Shown here: positions 12,001 through 22,320 of the stretch, piece after piece | Layout: the number at the start of each line of letters is the position of its first letter | Position numbering within the stretch: the stretch's first letter is position 1 | Source: Chiua virens | Lineage: Eukaryota > Basidiomycota > Agaricomycetes > Boletales > Boletaceae | NCBI GenBank assembly: GCA_019787685.1 | Contig: JAHNUO010000004.1 | Coordinates: 930,001-994,000 of the forward strand | Reading direction: 5' to 3' | DNA: 64,000 nt | Translations under genes and position numbers: made by a program | The notes under the pieces: generated by a model | Databases searched by the model: none | Told to the model about the DNA's origin: nothing | The model's input: the letters and a program-made list of their open reading frames with translations, nothing else

Positions 12001-12151
12001 GAACGATAGATGTGCGCTGATCCTGGTCGGCACGCTTGCCGGCCAAATCCATCCAATCACGAAGTACCGCAGCAGGAAGAAGGAGGTAGAATTGATGGGA
12101 ACTTGGTTTTCATGCGCAGACATTTGCCCCGCTTACCCCCTTGTCAGATAA
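9093..12151 (+). CDS. SPT5-like KOW-domain protein of the expanded Agaricomycete family
   Basis: Six exons keep phase throughout: 9093-9696, 9749-10629, 10678-11154, 11211-11416, 11464-11678 and 11733-12151, giving 933 residues. The N-terminal part has a basic patch (KSRKRRRIAVNR) followed by FLDLDA and a run of Glu, as in the N-terminus of this family. Later regions repeat KOW-like cores: RGAYKSDLGYV, VGPHRGFVGMVT, VDGPHCGLRGYICW, ARGTHWGNRGVVK and VIRGQFKGRRATL. Canonical SPT5 binds RNA polymerase II with SPT4. This shorter divergent protein belongs to a multicopy group in mushrooms, some members of which sit near transposons, so it is unlikely to be the essential SPT5. The C-terminus is a novel ~150-residue globular-looking region. 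Confidence 0.8.
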
Positions 12152-12773
12152 GTTTACTGTATACAATGATTACTCTACTATTGTGCAATATATGTTGCTC
12201 TTGTGTTCAATCGCTGTTTTACTCGTAAAAATTAATCCGATCATTTCCAGCATAGCAGCCCGCTCATCGCCCGCTCATCGCCCTCTCATCGCCCCCCCAT
12301 CGCCCATTTGCTTCTGACTGGTTGTAAAATATTTACTTTTAAAATAGCTTATGTGACGTATTAAATATATTATTTTAGTAACAATCACAGTTTGCTCGCA
12401 ATCTAAACTGTTATGGAACACGTGGCGGTAAAAATAATCTTATCATGAACCTGTTGACGACCATTCAAGGTAATATTATAAATTTACTTTTCTGCCCGTC
12501 AAAATACCACTATAAAGTCAATCTTCCGAAAATTATTTGGATTACTACCAACACCAAATATGTTGCTGTTCTCATCATATTATTTCACATATTTTATGTC
12601 GAAATACATTTTGAAATATATTATGAATGGCTCAAAATGTTGTAAATCTGGATGTGTAAGTCCCCGGTATAAACATCTAGTAAGCGTGTTATTCCGAGCC
12701 TTGAATGTATTGACCTACAACCTAAGCCCCGCTCCATTCCGTGTCGCTCCACCAGCGAAATACGCAACCGATA
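12152..12773. other. AT-rich intergenic stretch with a short minisatellite
   Basis: At 12255-12305 a GCTCATCGCCC-like 11-mer is repeated about five times with variation. From ~12320 to 12660 the DNA is very AT-rich with no supported gene. The end of the stretch is the presumed promoter of the permease at 12774. Confidence 0.6.
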
Positions 12774-13065
12774 ATGGACAGTGATGTCAGGCAAGACGAC
12801 GACGACGAGGAATTGCGAGCATTGGGTTATGTCCCTTCCTTCCGGCGCGAGTTCTCCAATCTCGCTACAATCAGCTTCGCATTTAGCATTTTGGGTCTTT
12901 GCTCCAGCGTCGCTATCACTTTCAATACGCCCTTGCTTCTAGGAGGTCCGGCATCCGTATCGTGGTGTTGGTTCCTAGGAGCGACGAACTGTCTTGCTCT
13001 AGCAAGCAGCATTGCTGAGATAGTGAGCGCGTATCCAACTTGTGGTGGGCTCTACGGCGCTTCTG
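12774..13065 (+). pseudogene. APC-family amino-acid permease, 5' fragment (interrupted)
   Basis: The frame from the ATG at 12774 encodes an acidic cytoplasmic N-terminus (MDSDVRQDDDDEELRALGY) and then the first helices of an amino-acid/GABA permease: FSNLATISFAFSILG, ITFNTPLLLGGP and the signature IAEIVSAYPTCGGLYGASA. It breaks at 13065, exactly where an inverted repeat begins, and the next in-frame codons run into foreign DNA with a stop at 13107. The missing 3' part is found at 39066-40412 on the same strand. Joining base 13065 to 39068 restores one frame with the expected family sequence (GASA, R, LCPKRYRATVGW). The family moves amino acids or GABA across membranes by proton symport. As assembled the gene is broken. 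Confidence 0.85.
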
Positions 13066-13075
13066 CATCAGGAAA
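13066..13075 (+). repeat. Left terminal inverted repeat of the giant element
   Basis: CATCAGGAAA, identical in inverted orientation to 39056-39065, preceded by TG. Confidence 0.75.
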
Positions 13076-13724
13076 CTGTGAGGGAGCTGCTATAACCAGA
13101 CAGATATGACAAACAATTGCAAAGCTGATGCTGATAGAATAATGTCAGATATGGTACATGCAACAAGGGCAGCAGAAAGCTAGGGTATGAAAAGAGGACA
13201 GAAGAAGCATGTGTTGATAGAAATGCTATCTCAGTGCTGATACAGTTGGTGGACAGTTGTCAGCATGGATCACTGCTTCGATATAATGAGTTCAGTATTA
13301 TCTGGCTTGTAGCATGCTGGCACAGAATTGGTAACAAGCAGGCATGAGTAAATGATTATTACAACTAAATACAATGCAGGTATAATATGGCAAATGGCGG
13401 ATAAATGAGTATCAACAGTTGCAATGAAAACAGAAGAGGCTGGAGTACTAAGGAAACACTGACGAAAATCCGTTCCCGGCGATATAGGCCGCGGTGTAGC
13501 TGGTGGTCCTTTGAATCGGACGACTCGGATTTTAGGTAACGGGGAAAACATCGTGAATGCGAATGCCATGGTAGTATATATGCATACACGGAGGCATTAC
13601 TACAAGAAATCACACAATGAGAAACAGAAATATAAACGATTCAAATCATTCAACGTCTACGCGTCAATGCTATCACGAGTTGGAGCGTTCGGACATTGGG
13701 CCTACTGTATCCACTGAGAAAATG
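13076..13724. other. Left subterminal region of the giant element, no gene
   Basis: The stretch contains several short related words (CTGATGCTGATAG, TGTTGATAGA, GTGCTGATACAG, CAGATATG) that could be transposase-binding subterminal repeats; this is inference. No supported coding frame was found. Confidence 0.45.
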
Positions 13725-15789
13725 CTATAGATGGCGTGCATCATCCGGATAAACCAGTCCAGTACGAAAGGTTGCAGTCGCTGACAACCAAAATGGTCCC
13801 GAAACGAGCACAAGGGTCACGATGTAAGCGCCACTTGTACCCCACGAACTCGATGGATCAAGCAGAAGGCCCGCCACAAAGGCGGAAATCGTAAAAGCAC
13901 CACTTTCGGATCATTCTCAACAAAACAAAAATAACGTGGTGAATGTATCGCTCACCTTATGACACAACAAATGCCCGGTAGGCCGAATATGAGCATAATT
14001 TTGTCAATGCCTTCATTCAATACAAATTCCTGTAATAGTAGTGGTCACGATCGTGTACCGACAACTAAACAAGATGGATACCACCGACATACCGAAAATG
14101 CGATAGACCTCATCCGTTCGCCGAAGCGCTGAGCCAACAACCCTACGAACAAGGAAACGGCCCCGAGAAGGAAAGATATTGCGCAGAGTGTTTTGGTAGC
14201 AGTCAGGGTACCAAGGACCGGAATGCTCATGATTGTACAATCAACTGCCATGAGGACTCCAGACTAATGACCGCTCATGAGTAAAGGTAAATTTAGTCCG
14301 TGATTATGCGACCTACTAGCGTTATCTGACTATTGACTTGATAACTCATGTCATCCACAAACGTTTTCACGTCCACTGCATTGACAATATTATCAACGCA
14401 AATGGCTTTCAAACGTTCCACAATCGCCGGAAAGAGGAACATGACATTTCCAGTAATGACGCTTCGTTGCGCCATCATCTGTGACACCTTCAAAGAGTGA
14501 GATCGGATAAGTCGGGCTTCTGGGAAACCATGCATATGCAAGAACTGGTGGTGACCTGTTGAGACGTGGAATAAATACCCGAAATCGTTGACATGCATTA
14601 CTTACAGAGTGTGGATTTAATTCTGCCTGGCCGTCGAAGATGTCATTTAGTTCGGAAAAAAAAAGTTGTTTCAAGTTGTTCCCTCACCGAACAGTGCAAC
14701 AGTGAATTCGTCCGCTGGGCCCCCGCATGATTCAACTGATGAAATGTCAATGTAAGGTGGATCATGATACGCTCCGGACAAGCATACCAGCTTCGCTTAA
14801 GTATCTCAGAAGCTTTTCCGTTGTATCTGGGTTGCCAAATATTGAGGCAGCCACAGTGCCCTCCATAGTAGCGGCTTCTATCGGCGAAGGGACTGAGTGT
14901 TGTGACTCATCTTTCTCTACAAAGGAACTTACCAACACAGAGGTAGCGAAGCTCCTGGCATAGAGATTGAATTTCGGACAGAGGTAACGATTGTTCAAAA
15001 GGGAAGTATTCGACGTGTTTCCAGAATTGTGCCTCAAGTTCCCATCCTATGAAAGAGATATCAATACACGTAGAGAAAACAATTTATCAGAAAAACTCAC
15101 GCAGGTGCTCTTTGTCGTGGATATAAGCAGATTCTTGAAACAACAATTCTGCAGAGACGTTCTGTTTCCAGGTAACGAGCCGCCGCACGGAGTCAACATA
15201 ATAATATTCGTACATATCACTTTGATCCGGGCTATCGGCCAGGTGGATAGGTTCCGCGTACATGAGCCATTTGGGGTTGGCTCGTGCTCGCGCCGCAGTA
15301 ATCCACTCCTCGAAATCACGTATCCGTTGCACTGAGTCACACCGCTGAATGTTGAATCCAGTGATAGTGTTCTGATCGCTGGATCAATAACATGTGAGTA
15401 CACAATGTCTAGTTACTTACCAACACCTCATTGTAACAATAGGTTACACCACACGGATGAGGCAGTACCTTCCAGTTATCAATGCATGTAATAACTCTAC
15501 TCGCCGTGATACGTAAGTTTATTTGAGCAGTTGCGTCAAAGGAACACTAACCTATCCCCAAACTGCTCAATGTCATGCTCCGTCAAAAGCCACCCGAAGG
15601 GCGAGTCAGCGCTCGGTGTCGTCGTCACCAGGCTCCGTGGCAATGTGGGTCGGTTATACCTCCTCAGCTGTGAAGGCCAAGTAGGTATTCCATGCGTCTC
15701 GTAGACATCCGTGTGACCCGTCGGAGGCGACGGATGTTGCGCTGGTACCACGATTGCCTCAGGTTGCAACAGGCTTACCGAAGTGTGCA
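13725..15789 (-). CDS. WW-like domain protein with C-terminal transmembrane helices (Agaricomycete-specific)
   Basis: About ten exons read from the ATG at 15789 (MHTSVSLLQPEAIVV) to the stop at 13725. The order is a Pro-rich N-terminus, a WW-like segment (NWKVLPHPCGVTYCYNEV), a region with YEYYYVDSVRRLVTW, and ELEAQFWKHVEYFP. Then come EKLLRYLSEA, HHQFLHMHGFPEARL and FPAIVERLKAICVDN, and four or so hydrophobic helices (IMSIPVLGTLTATKT, AISFLLGAVSLFVGLL, LIFGLPGIC, FVAGLLLDP). This layout matches a large family I know from mushroom genomes; its function is unknown. All inferred exons are open and splice sites look usable (GTGAGT, GTAAGT). It lies inside the giant transposon as cargo. Confidence 0.7.
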
Positions 15790-16300
15790 TACTAGGGCTT
15801 GTAGTAGAGTAGTACGATTTCAAGTTCGGAGTCGTCGGAGTCACGGACGGTCACGATCGTGGGTCACGCTAATGTCACGCACTCGGACCGCCGACTCGGA
15901 CATTCAGCTTCAATTGAGAGCACCAGTAGTGGGCTAACTACGTTTAGTACTACGAGACAAAGAACTCAGGCAGGCGGCAGAAAGCCCTCCACAATCAAGA
16001 TACGAATAGTATACATGGACAGGCCAGCCAAAATGCACTCAGGTCAGGGGAGAAAATGAGTCTAGATAGATAATAATCATGGCTTACAGGGAACAGTCGA
16101 TAGAGCTGGGAATGTGTGTGGGCGTGAGCGCCGATTTATGGCAATGGATTAGCGAGACACGAAGGCTGCCAGCAAGGAAGATTGAGTGACAGTACTCGCC
16201 TCGTTTAATAACTGTACTAGAGTCACTCGTGATGAATCCGATCCAGGAATACGAACACGCACGTACCTGAGCCACCCAATCTACTCCAAACCAATCCCAG
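15790..16300. other. Upstream region of the WW/TM gene, no gene seen
   Basis: No supported open frame on either strand; it contains short runs such as repeated GTCACG/CGTGAC near 15838-15885. Confidence 0.4.
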
Positions 16301-16399
16301 ACAGCCTCTGCATCACCTGAACCCGCCGCGTCGTTGAGGACGAATCAGAATGGATGCTACAAGAGAGAATAGTTAGTTAGTCCCAAGAATGCAGACATC

Positions 16400-17024
16400 A
16401 AACGATCACGTCAAGACCACTTCGGACGTATTGAACACGCTGTGTACAATCTATAAGAGACGAGGGGATAGTAAGTACCAACTTGACAGAGGTTGAGCAG
16501 AGAGAACCGCACGCAGATATATGGCAACCCGTGACTTCTGGTATTCTGTATGGTGGTTTACCGAGTGGTGCTTGGCCCCTTCGTGTCCCTAACTCGCCCC
16601 GGATAAATCTCTCGCCAAAGGTACATACCATCATCAAGTGGATGGGATTGAACAGATCGGAAACGGTCGAGCATTCGTGGCCCTTTTCATTGAAGATGTT
16701 CCAGAGTGTGTACCCGGCGGTGGCGTACGCCATTAACGCGACGATCGTGCACCTGTACCCGGGGAAGGGCGATTGGAATGACCATCCTAGCATTGTAATT
16801 GACTTGGCGCCACCGCTCAGATGGGCTTGTTCTTCCTGTGGTATGTTATATCGGGGCACAGAAAACGCGGATCGGAAGAACTGGGAAAGTGAATAGAGAT
16901 TAGGGCACCGTTTAGGACATGGGTGGATGTGGGTATGTACGGGATAAAGACGCACCGTACCGGAGAACTCGATGACACCCTGCCAGTAATGCGCCTGAAT
17001 TCGACGTCGTCTGTATAATTTGAC
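16400..17024 (-). CDS. Hydrophobic Agaricomycete protein (uncertain model)
   Basis: A likely start is the ATG near 17024 (MSNYTDDVEFRR). Readable pieces are YWQGVIEFSGT, HLSGGAKSITMLGWSF, FPGYRCTIVALMAYATAGY (membrane helix) and DLFNPIHLMMVC. The order of a GW...PFP segment, a hydrophobic helix with TLWN, and a DxxNPxHL motif resembles an unnamed mushroom-specific family. Exon limits were not resolved and the 3' end may be degraded. Confidence 0.35.
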
Positions 17025-17946
17025 ATAAGAGACCGTAGAAGCTCGCCGATTCTGTTAAGAAGGCGGCATTCACATCGCTGGTTGAGTCGTTAATCTCAAG
17101 AGAAGTATAGACAGAGTATCATGTATCGCCCACGGTGTTGGAGGCCAAACCCCGGATATTCCGTGACTGGCCATCGACAATGGCCGCCAAGAATTTCGAT
17201 GAATTTGAATTGCTAGTTCAGAGCGGTTCTGATGCGATGACTGTCGTGTTTATAATACACGAGAGGTCGCTGAAGAAAAGTAATTAAAGGTTGAATGAGA
17301 AGAAAGGTGGGGCGATAAGTTCGTCCCAAAGGGGGTTATGTTTGAAGGGATGATGGATTCAGGTTTGTCTAAGAGTCCTAGAAGCTGCTGGACAATCCGG
17401 AATGAAAAGCGGTCGATATAAGAGTATCCGGGTGGGGGCGAAGCGATGAGGGTATTGATTCGAGTAGATGAGACGTCGAGGAACGATAGGACGAGGTAAA
17501 AGAGAAGCTATCCAGCTCACTCACGCACGGGAGAGTAAACAGGAGATCTCCTGAACGCAGAAAGACAATATTTTTGTGTTAGAAACAGGGTTTTATAGTC
17601 CTGGGCATATCCCAGGACTGTTAAAGGTAATCCGACCCTAAGTAAGTGTACAGGATTGACGTAGGGTGAGTATGGAAAGAAGGGGTGTCAAACCTTGTAG
17701 ATGACAAAGAAAGGGAAGGTGTTAGGATAGTAATGACCTTAATAAGGCCAAATCGAGTAGAACAAGTCAAATCGGATGAAGCGGAATACGTACGAAAGCA
17801 CCGGATTGGATCGCGTTGACTCGGATTGGACTCGGATTGAACTCGGATGATCTGTAAACGCTAGGAATGAAACCGGGCTGGCACGAAGTCGATGGCGGAT
17901 GAGACGGGAGATGATATGACATGATGAAGAGCGAGGAAAATGTATC
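17025..17946. other. No gene seen
   Basis: Repeated stops occur in all frames. At 17770-17860 there are several tandem ACTCGGATTG(A/G) words (GACTCGGATTGGACTCGGAT), a short degenerate repeat. Confidence 0.5.
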
Positions 17947-18693
17947 CTACAACCGTAGGGAGTATCTAACTCCTACAACGGCTGCGGCCCTCCTTTCAAA
18001 AAGAGGGAGTAAATTTTTCGGATCAACAGCGGTAGACAGATCATAATTTTTTGCAAACGCCTCTGCTTTGGTAGCCATCTTACCCCGAAGCGTTTGTACA
18101 TGTTCCATGTACTAAATTATGCAGGTTTAAAACATGGATGGTCGAAAACTGAGGTCGACTTACCGTCTTATGTACCCTCTCATCCCACTCGGTGACTGAA
18201 AATGTGAGAATCAGTCATGCTCGGTTGGAAAATATAACGAACAACGAACTATGGCTAGACTCGGCGGATGCCTGGCTCAGGCACTCCGTCTCAGCGTCGC
18301 TAAACTCCGTCGCAGTTGAACCCCACCCAATGTTCTCGATGATTTCCATGATGAGAAGATCGCAAGCGCGTCGCACGTTAGCCTTATGTTCAATGGAAAA
18401 CTTCTGGTATTCAGGACCAGCTCCCCCGACTATGCTCGGGGCTGATGAGGCCAGGGAATATGAGTGACTACTGTAGTTCTGCTGGGCGAGCTCAATGTCG
18501 GTAACTTGAAGTGGGACACCGAGCTGAGCCGACCCATCGGCGGCAAGTGTCATTTGTGCGAATTCCTGAAAACGATGGAATTTCATACCTGATCAAATTC
18601 AAAAGCCTGTGAGTGGTGTCCAGGATACACTGAGGCGTGCATGCCCCCAGATTCTTCGAAAATAAAATCTGGTGGCGGTAGAAAGTGAGACAT
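17947..18693 (-). CDS. Small helical protein of unknown function (transposon cargo)
   Basis: Four exons agree in phase: 18693-18589, 18523-18250, 18195-18164 and 18111-17947, giving 191 residues from ATG (MSHFLPPPDFIFEES). The middle is a Ser-rich then helical region (VRRACDLLIMEIIENIG, FSDAETECLSQA). The C-terminus is a predicted coiled coil (EWDERVHKTYMEHVQTL, KMATKAEAFAKNYDL). The introns have canonical ends and ~50-66 nt length. I do not recognise the family. It is on the same strand as the coiled-coil gene at 20227, with a similar Ser-rich plus coiled-coil layout. Confidence 0.55.
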
Positions 18694-18759
18694 GAGAGTA
18701 CGATGGAGAAAGACCGCTGGCGGGGGTGACTCCGAGTACTAACCAATTGTCGACAGTCC

Positions 18760-20226
18760 TCGTTTTATCATTCACGAATGGTCAGGTGCGATACTGAGCC
18801 TCAATGGGGATATCCGAGTCGAATAGAATGGGCAGGGAATACTAAGTAGTATGATCAAGTTCAATGTAGCGGAAATTATCATTACTCACTGTCCTTCGAC
18901 TTGTGCCATTACGTGGCAGTAACAGCCGATTTCATCATACCATACAATAAGTACTGATGCGGAAGTCATGGGAGAACTTGAGGCAGAGAGAAACCACAGG
19001 CAGTCGCGTCGATAAGTTGAAGCCGCGTAAGCGAGGAAATATAACAGGAGGAGTGATTGCCGCTGCGGAGCTTACATAAGTTAGAGTTTTGACCAATACA
19101 ATGGTTCGTAAATTCAGGTATCATTCAGTCATCGGAATGGCGGACGCACGGGGCTTACTCGGAGTTCTTTCGGGGTTGTGGGCGCCGTATCATAAGATGT
19201 GGGATCCAGCTGCTAAATTCCTGGACCCTTTAGGGGACAGGTTTGGGAGGGCGTCGGAAGTTCGCAATCGCTGACGGATGCGTGGGAGTTGGATGGTGTG
19301 GGAAAGCTGGCGAGTGGGGATGCGGCTCTCCTCAGCATCTCTGTCGCGACGCCTATGAACGTGAATGGTGTGTTACTTTTTCTGTTTTCCAGAGTTGTCG
19401 TTAATTTCTGCTGCATGCCAGGGACAAGATGGGCGGTGTTTGAGTGTACTGCTGGTTTAGCGTGATGCTGTAACGTATTCAGAGTTACGACGAGATTTTG
19501 AGTTTGTAGGTTCGCTTTCGGCGCTGGTGAATGATGCACGTCGATTCCCGTGTGGTGTTTATCATGATCTTGCAGCTGTTCTGCATGATGTCTCCGTCTT
19601 TGTGGAGCAGTTTCGGTATCTCACTTGCACGCATTTGCGTCTCCTTTGCGATGATCACACTTTGCTTGCTTCCCCCGCGGACCGTCGTCCAGCCTTGGTG
19701 ACAAGGCGAGTCCCATCGATCATGCTTGTGCCCTGATCGGGCCTATCTCTTTCGCATGCTTGCTAGGTCGCGTATACACCCCGATGAGGGTACGACAGCG
19801 CCGTTGGGCCGTGTTCAAGCGCCTCGTCGCCGTGAGGAGCGTTGCGAGATGTCGAGTCTGAGCGTTGAATCTGTGGCAGAGGTGCGGGCCGTGACGAGCG
19901 TAGACGACGATTTCCCCTTTCCTTATGTCTGTTCGTGGGAGCACAAGGTGGAAAGGGGAGTTAGTGATTATGCTTGTGCTGTATCCTTCACTCCTTACTG
20001 TAATACTTTCTCCTTTGTATTCCGACTCTATATTTCACTCCGAGTCAGCATTGTTCGGGTCCAGGGTTGCCCGGAGGGCCGTTGAATTCAAACTCCCATG
20101 GTGTATGTTCGAATTCTGCCAGGGTCACCCTCACAGTCACAGATTACATAAAGAGGCCTAGGTAAATTTCGTAGAAGTAACAAGTTCGTTGCGGTTTTGG
20201 CGTGATAAGCACTACAGTAATACAAT
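18760..20226. other. No confident gene
   Basis: Short frames on both strands (for example around 19213-19539 and 19720-20085) have no splice partners or recognisable motifs. The stretch may hold a decayed gene. Confidence 0.4.
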
Positions 20227-20902
20227 TTACACCTGTACATGTTGATCGACCTTAACGGACACTGGCGAAGGAGGGACGCTACCGGAAATACTGACAGAAG
20301 AACACGAGGCAGAACTGGAAAATTCATCGAAACCACAAGCTCGAGAGGTTGAACTATTAAAGAGGGAGGACCATGGACCTGTTTCCCCGCAGGCGGTTAT
20401 ACCGCCGTTGTTGTACAATTGTCTGCGGATTTCACCAATCTGGCGATGTGTCTGGTTGAGAGAAAACTGAGTATCTTCGTACTGGTTCTCTACAACCTCC
20501 TTCATCATCTCCAATTCCTGCATACGGAGACGTTGATAATGCATCTTCGCCGTGCAGACGCTTCGACTCAGTCGAGCCAGACTGAGCATCTTTTGGTTCA
20601 TGTACGTATTAACCTCTCGGGTTCGATCAGTGTTGGACTTTGGACACACATAGCTCAGTACGGTGACTGGGTTTGCATTGACTTGAAGAACTTACAGGTG
20701 TATTCAACGCTTGAGTAGCGTGGGGAGCATCTTTTCCACCGTCTACCGATACAATTGGCTCGGCTGCAGCGCTGAAAATAAGAGGGATCTCTGGATCATG
20801 TGAATCGCTGTGGGGGATGGCACATGGCAGTTCAAAGACTGGCCGAGGGGAGAGGACGGAAGAAGGCGACTGAGGTGTTGAAGAGAAATTGTTAGAGTAC
20901 AT
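20227..20902 (-). CDS. Ser-rich coiled-coil protein (transposon cargo)
   Basis: Two exons, 20902-20696 and 20637-20227, join in phase to 205 residues, starting MYSNNFSSTPQSPSSV. Residues ~75-140 form a strongly predicted helix/coiled coil: TREVNTYMNQKMLSLAR, MHYQRLRMQELEMMKEVV and LNQTHRQIGEIRRQLYN. The C-terminal ~60 residues are Ser-rich. No catalytic motif is visible. The gene is transcribed away from the transposase gene that begins 1.4 kb to the right, so it could be an accessory factor, but nothing shows this directly. Confidence 0.6.
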
Positions 20903-22320
20903 GATGTGACGGTCAGTGGAAAAGCGAATAAAGCAAGTCACTGAGCAGTGACACTGCCGACGCCGTGCGTTCAACTTGAAGTTCGTTCCCAAGGGTTGTG
21001 GCGCCAGTCCGTTTGCAGCCCGTAATCATATACTTCGATGCGACATGAATTTAATCACAGCCGAGGCCCGGCCCGTCGAAGTAAGCATGATTACTAGTAG
21101 AGTCACTGCTGTGAATTTTATTCATCTGAAGTACGTTGTAGGGAATAGGTATTCCCTGTGCTCGCATAGCACGTTTCCGCACCCTGTCGTCACCCGATCC
21201 CGATCCTGATCTGTCTGCTTGTGCGAACTCATCCGGATTGCTGTATCCACACCCGATTTGCCTCGGACTCTTTTATTTTATTTTTGATGCTCCTTATTCG
21301 TACTTAGCATTGGCTAGACCATGTCACGCAGCCCTTGCAGGGACGTTCGGGTGCCTCTCGAACTTTATACCGTACGAAAACCTTCTTTTTATTATTATCC
21401 TTACTTAGGACAAGTCTGAGGGTATTCCCGAGGACTATAAATTCACTGTATTGACAAAATACAGTAGCTTTTGCCCGTGCGCATCTGTCTCACATCGTTT
21501 TCGGTCAACGTTCATTTTCTCTCGCTCTCCTCGTGTTTTATCGATCCGGATTCGGACTGCCGTGTCCGCCTTTCTATCCGTTTTAATCCGGATTCGCCCC
21601 GGATTCATCTCGGACTACTCAAAAACCATTATTCGTCGTTCACCAACTCAGTGTTGTCCCTGGGTCGAACGGAATCGCATTCCTTCACCCTCTTTCTATT
21701 TCTTTCAATCCCCCTGAGTATTGCACTACAGCCGGGATATATTACCTTCAACGTGATGGCCTGCTCTTACTTGTCACTGTGTTGTAGTTTAACTCGGACT
21801 GCCAGTATCTGAGGGTGCTGATGGCTCCTTCCAAAAAGAACTTGAAGTCGGAAAAAGGAATTCTGGCATTCAATAAGCCAATGAAAACCCCCACTTCGCA
21901 GCTTCCCCATTCCATGGAAACTCAAAGAAAGTTTCATTTAAGCTGTGGCCCTGCCACTGGCAGTGGGCGCTGCCACTCACTACTCCGATCTGCCTGATCT
22001 TCACGCTCCACCCGCGCTACTTGTTTTGCCCTTTCCCACTGATCGGCCGGCCGGCCATCAATAACACAACTGTGACGACCTAACTTGAAGGCGACTGCGA
22101 CAGAGCAACTTGAAGGTTGACGTATGTTTCACACCGCATTAGATTTAACCGATCCCTACCTAGATCATGATTTTGTACGTGAGGCATGCCCACCGTGACT
22201 GCAAAATTCGGAATCATCCGGGTTGATAGTACCAATCCGTCCAAGTCGTTATTGGTACCTTCATCCCCAATTCATCCCGGTCCACAGTAAGGCGAAGCCG
22301 CAGTTACGGTCCTGACTCTA
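20903..22320. other. Divergent intergenic region upstream of the transposase
   Basis: No supported gene. The stretch is rich in ATCCGGATTC-like words near 21540-21610. At ~21945-21970 a small hairpin (CCCTGCCACTGGCAGTGGG) is present. Confidence 0.45.
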
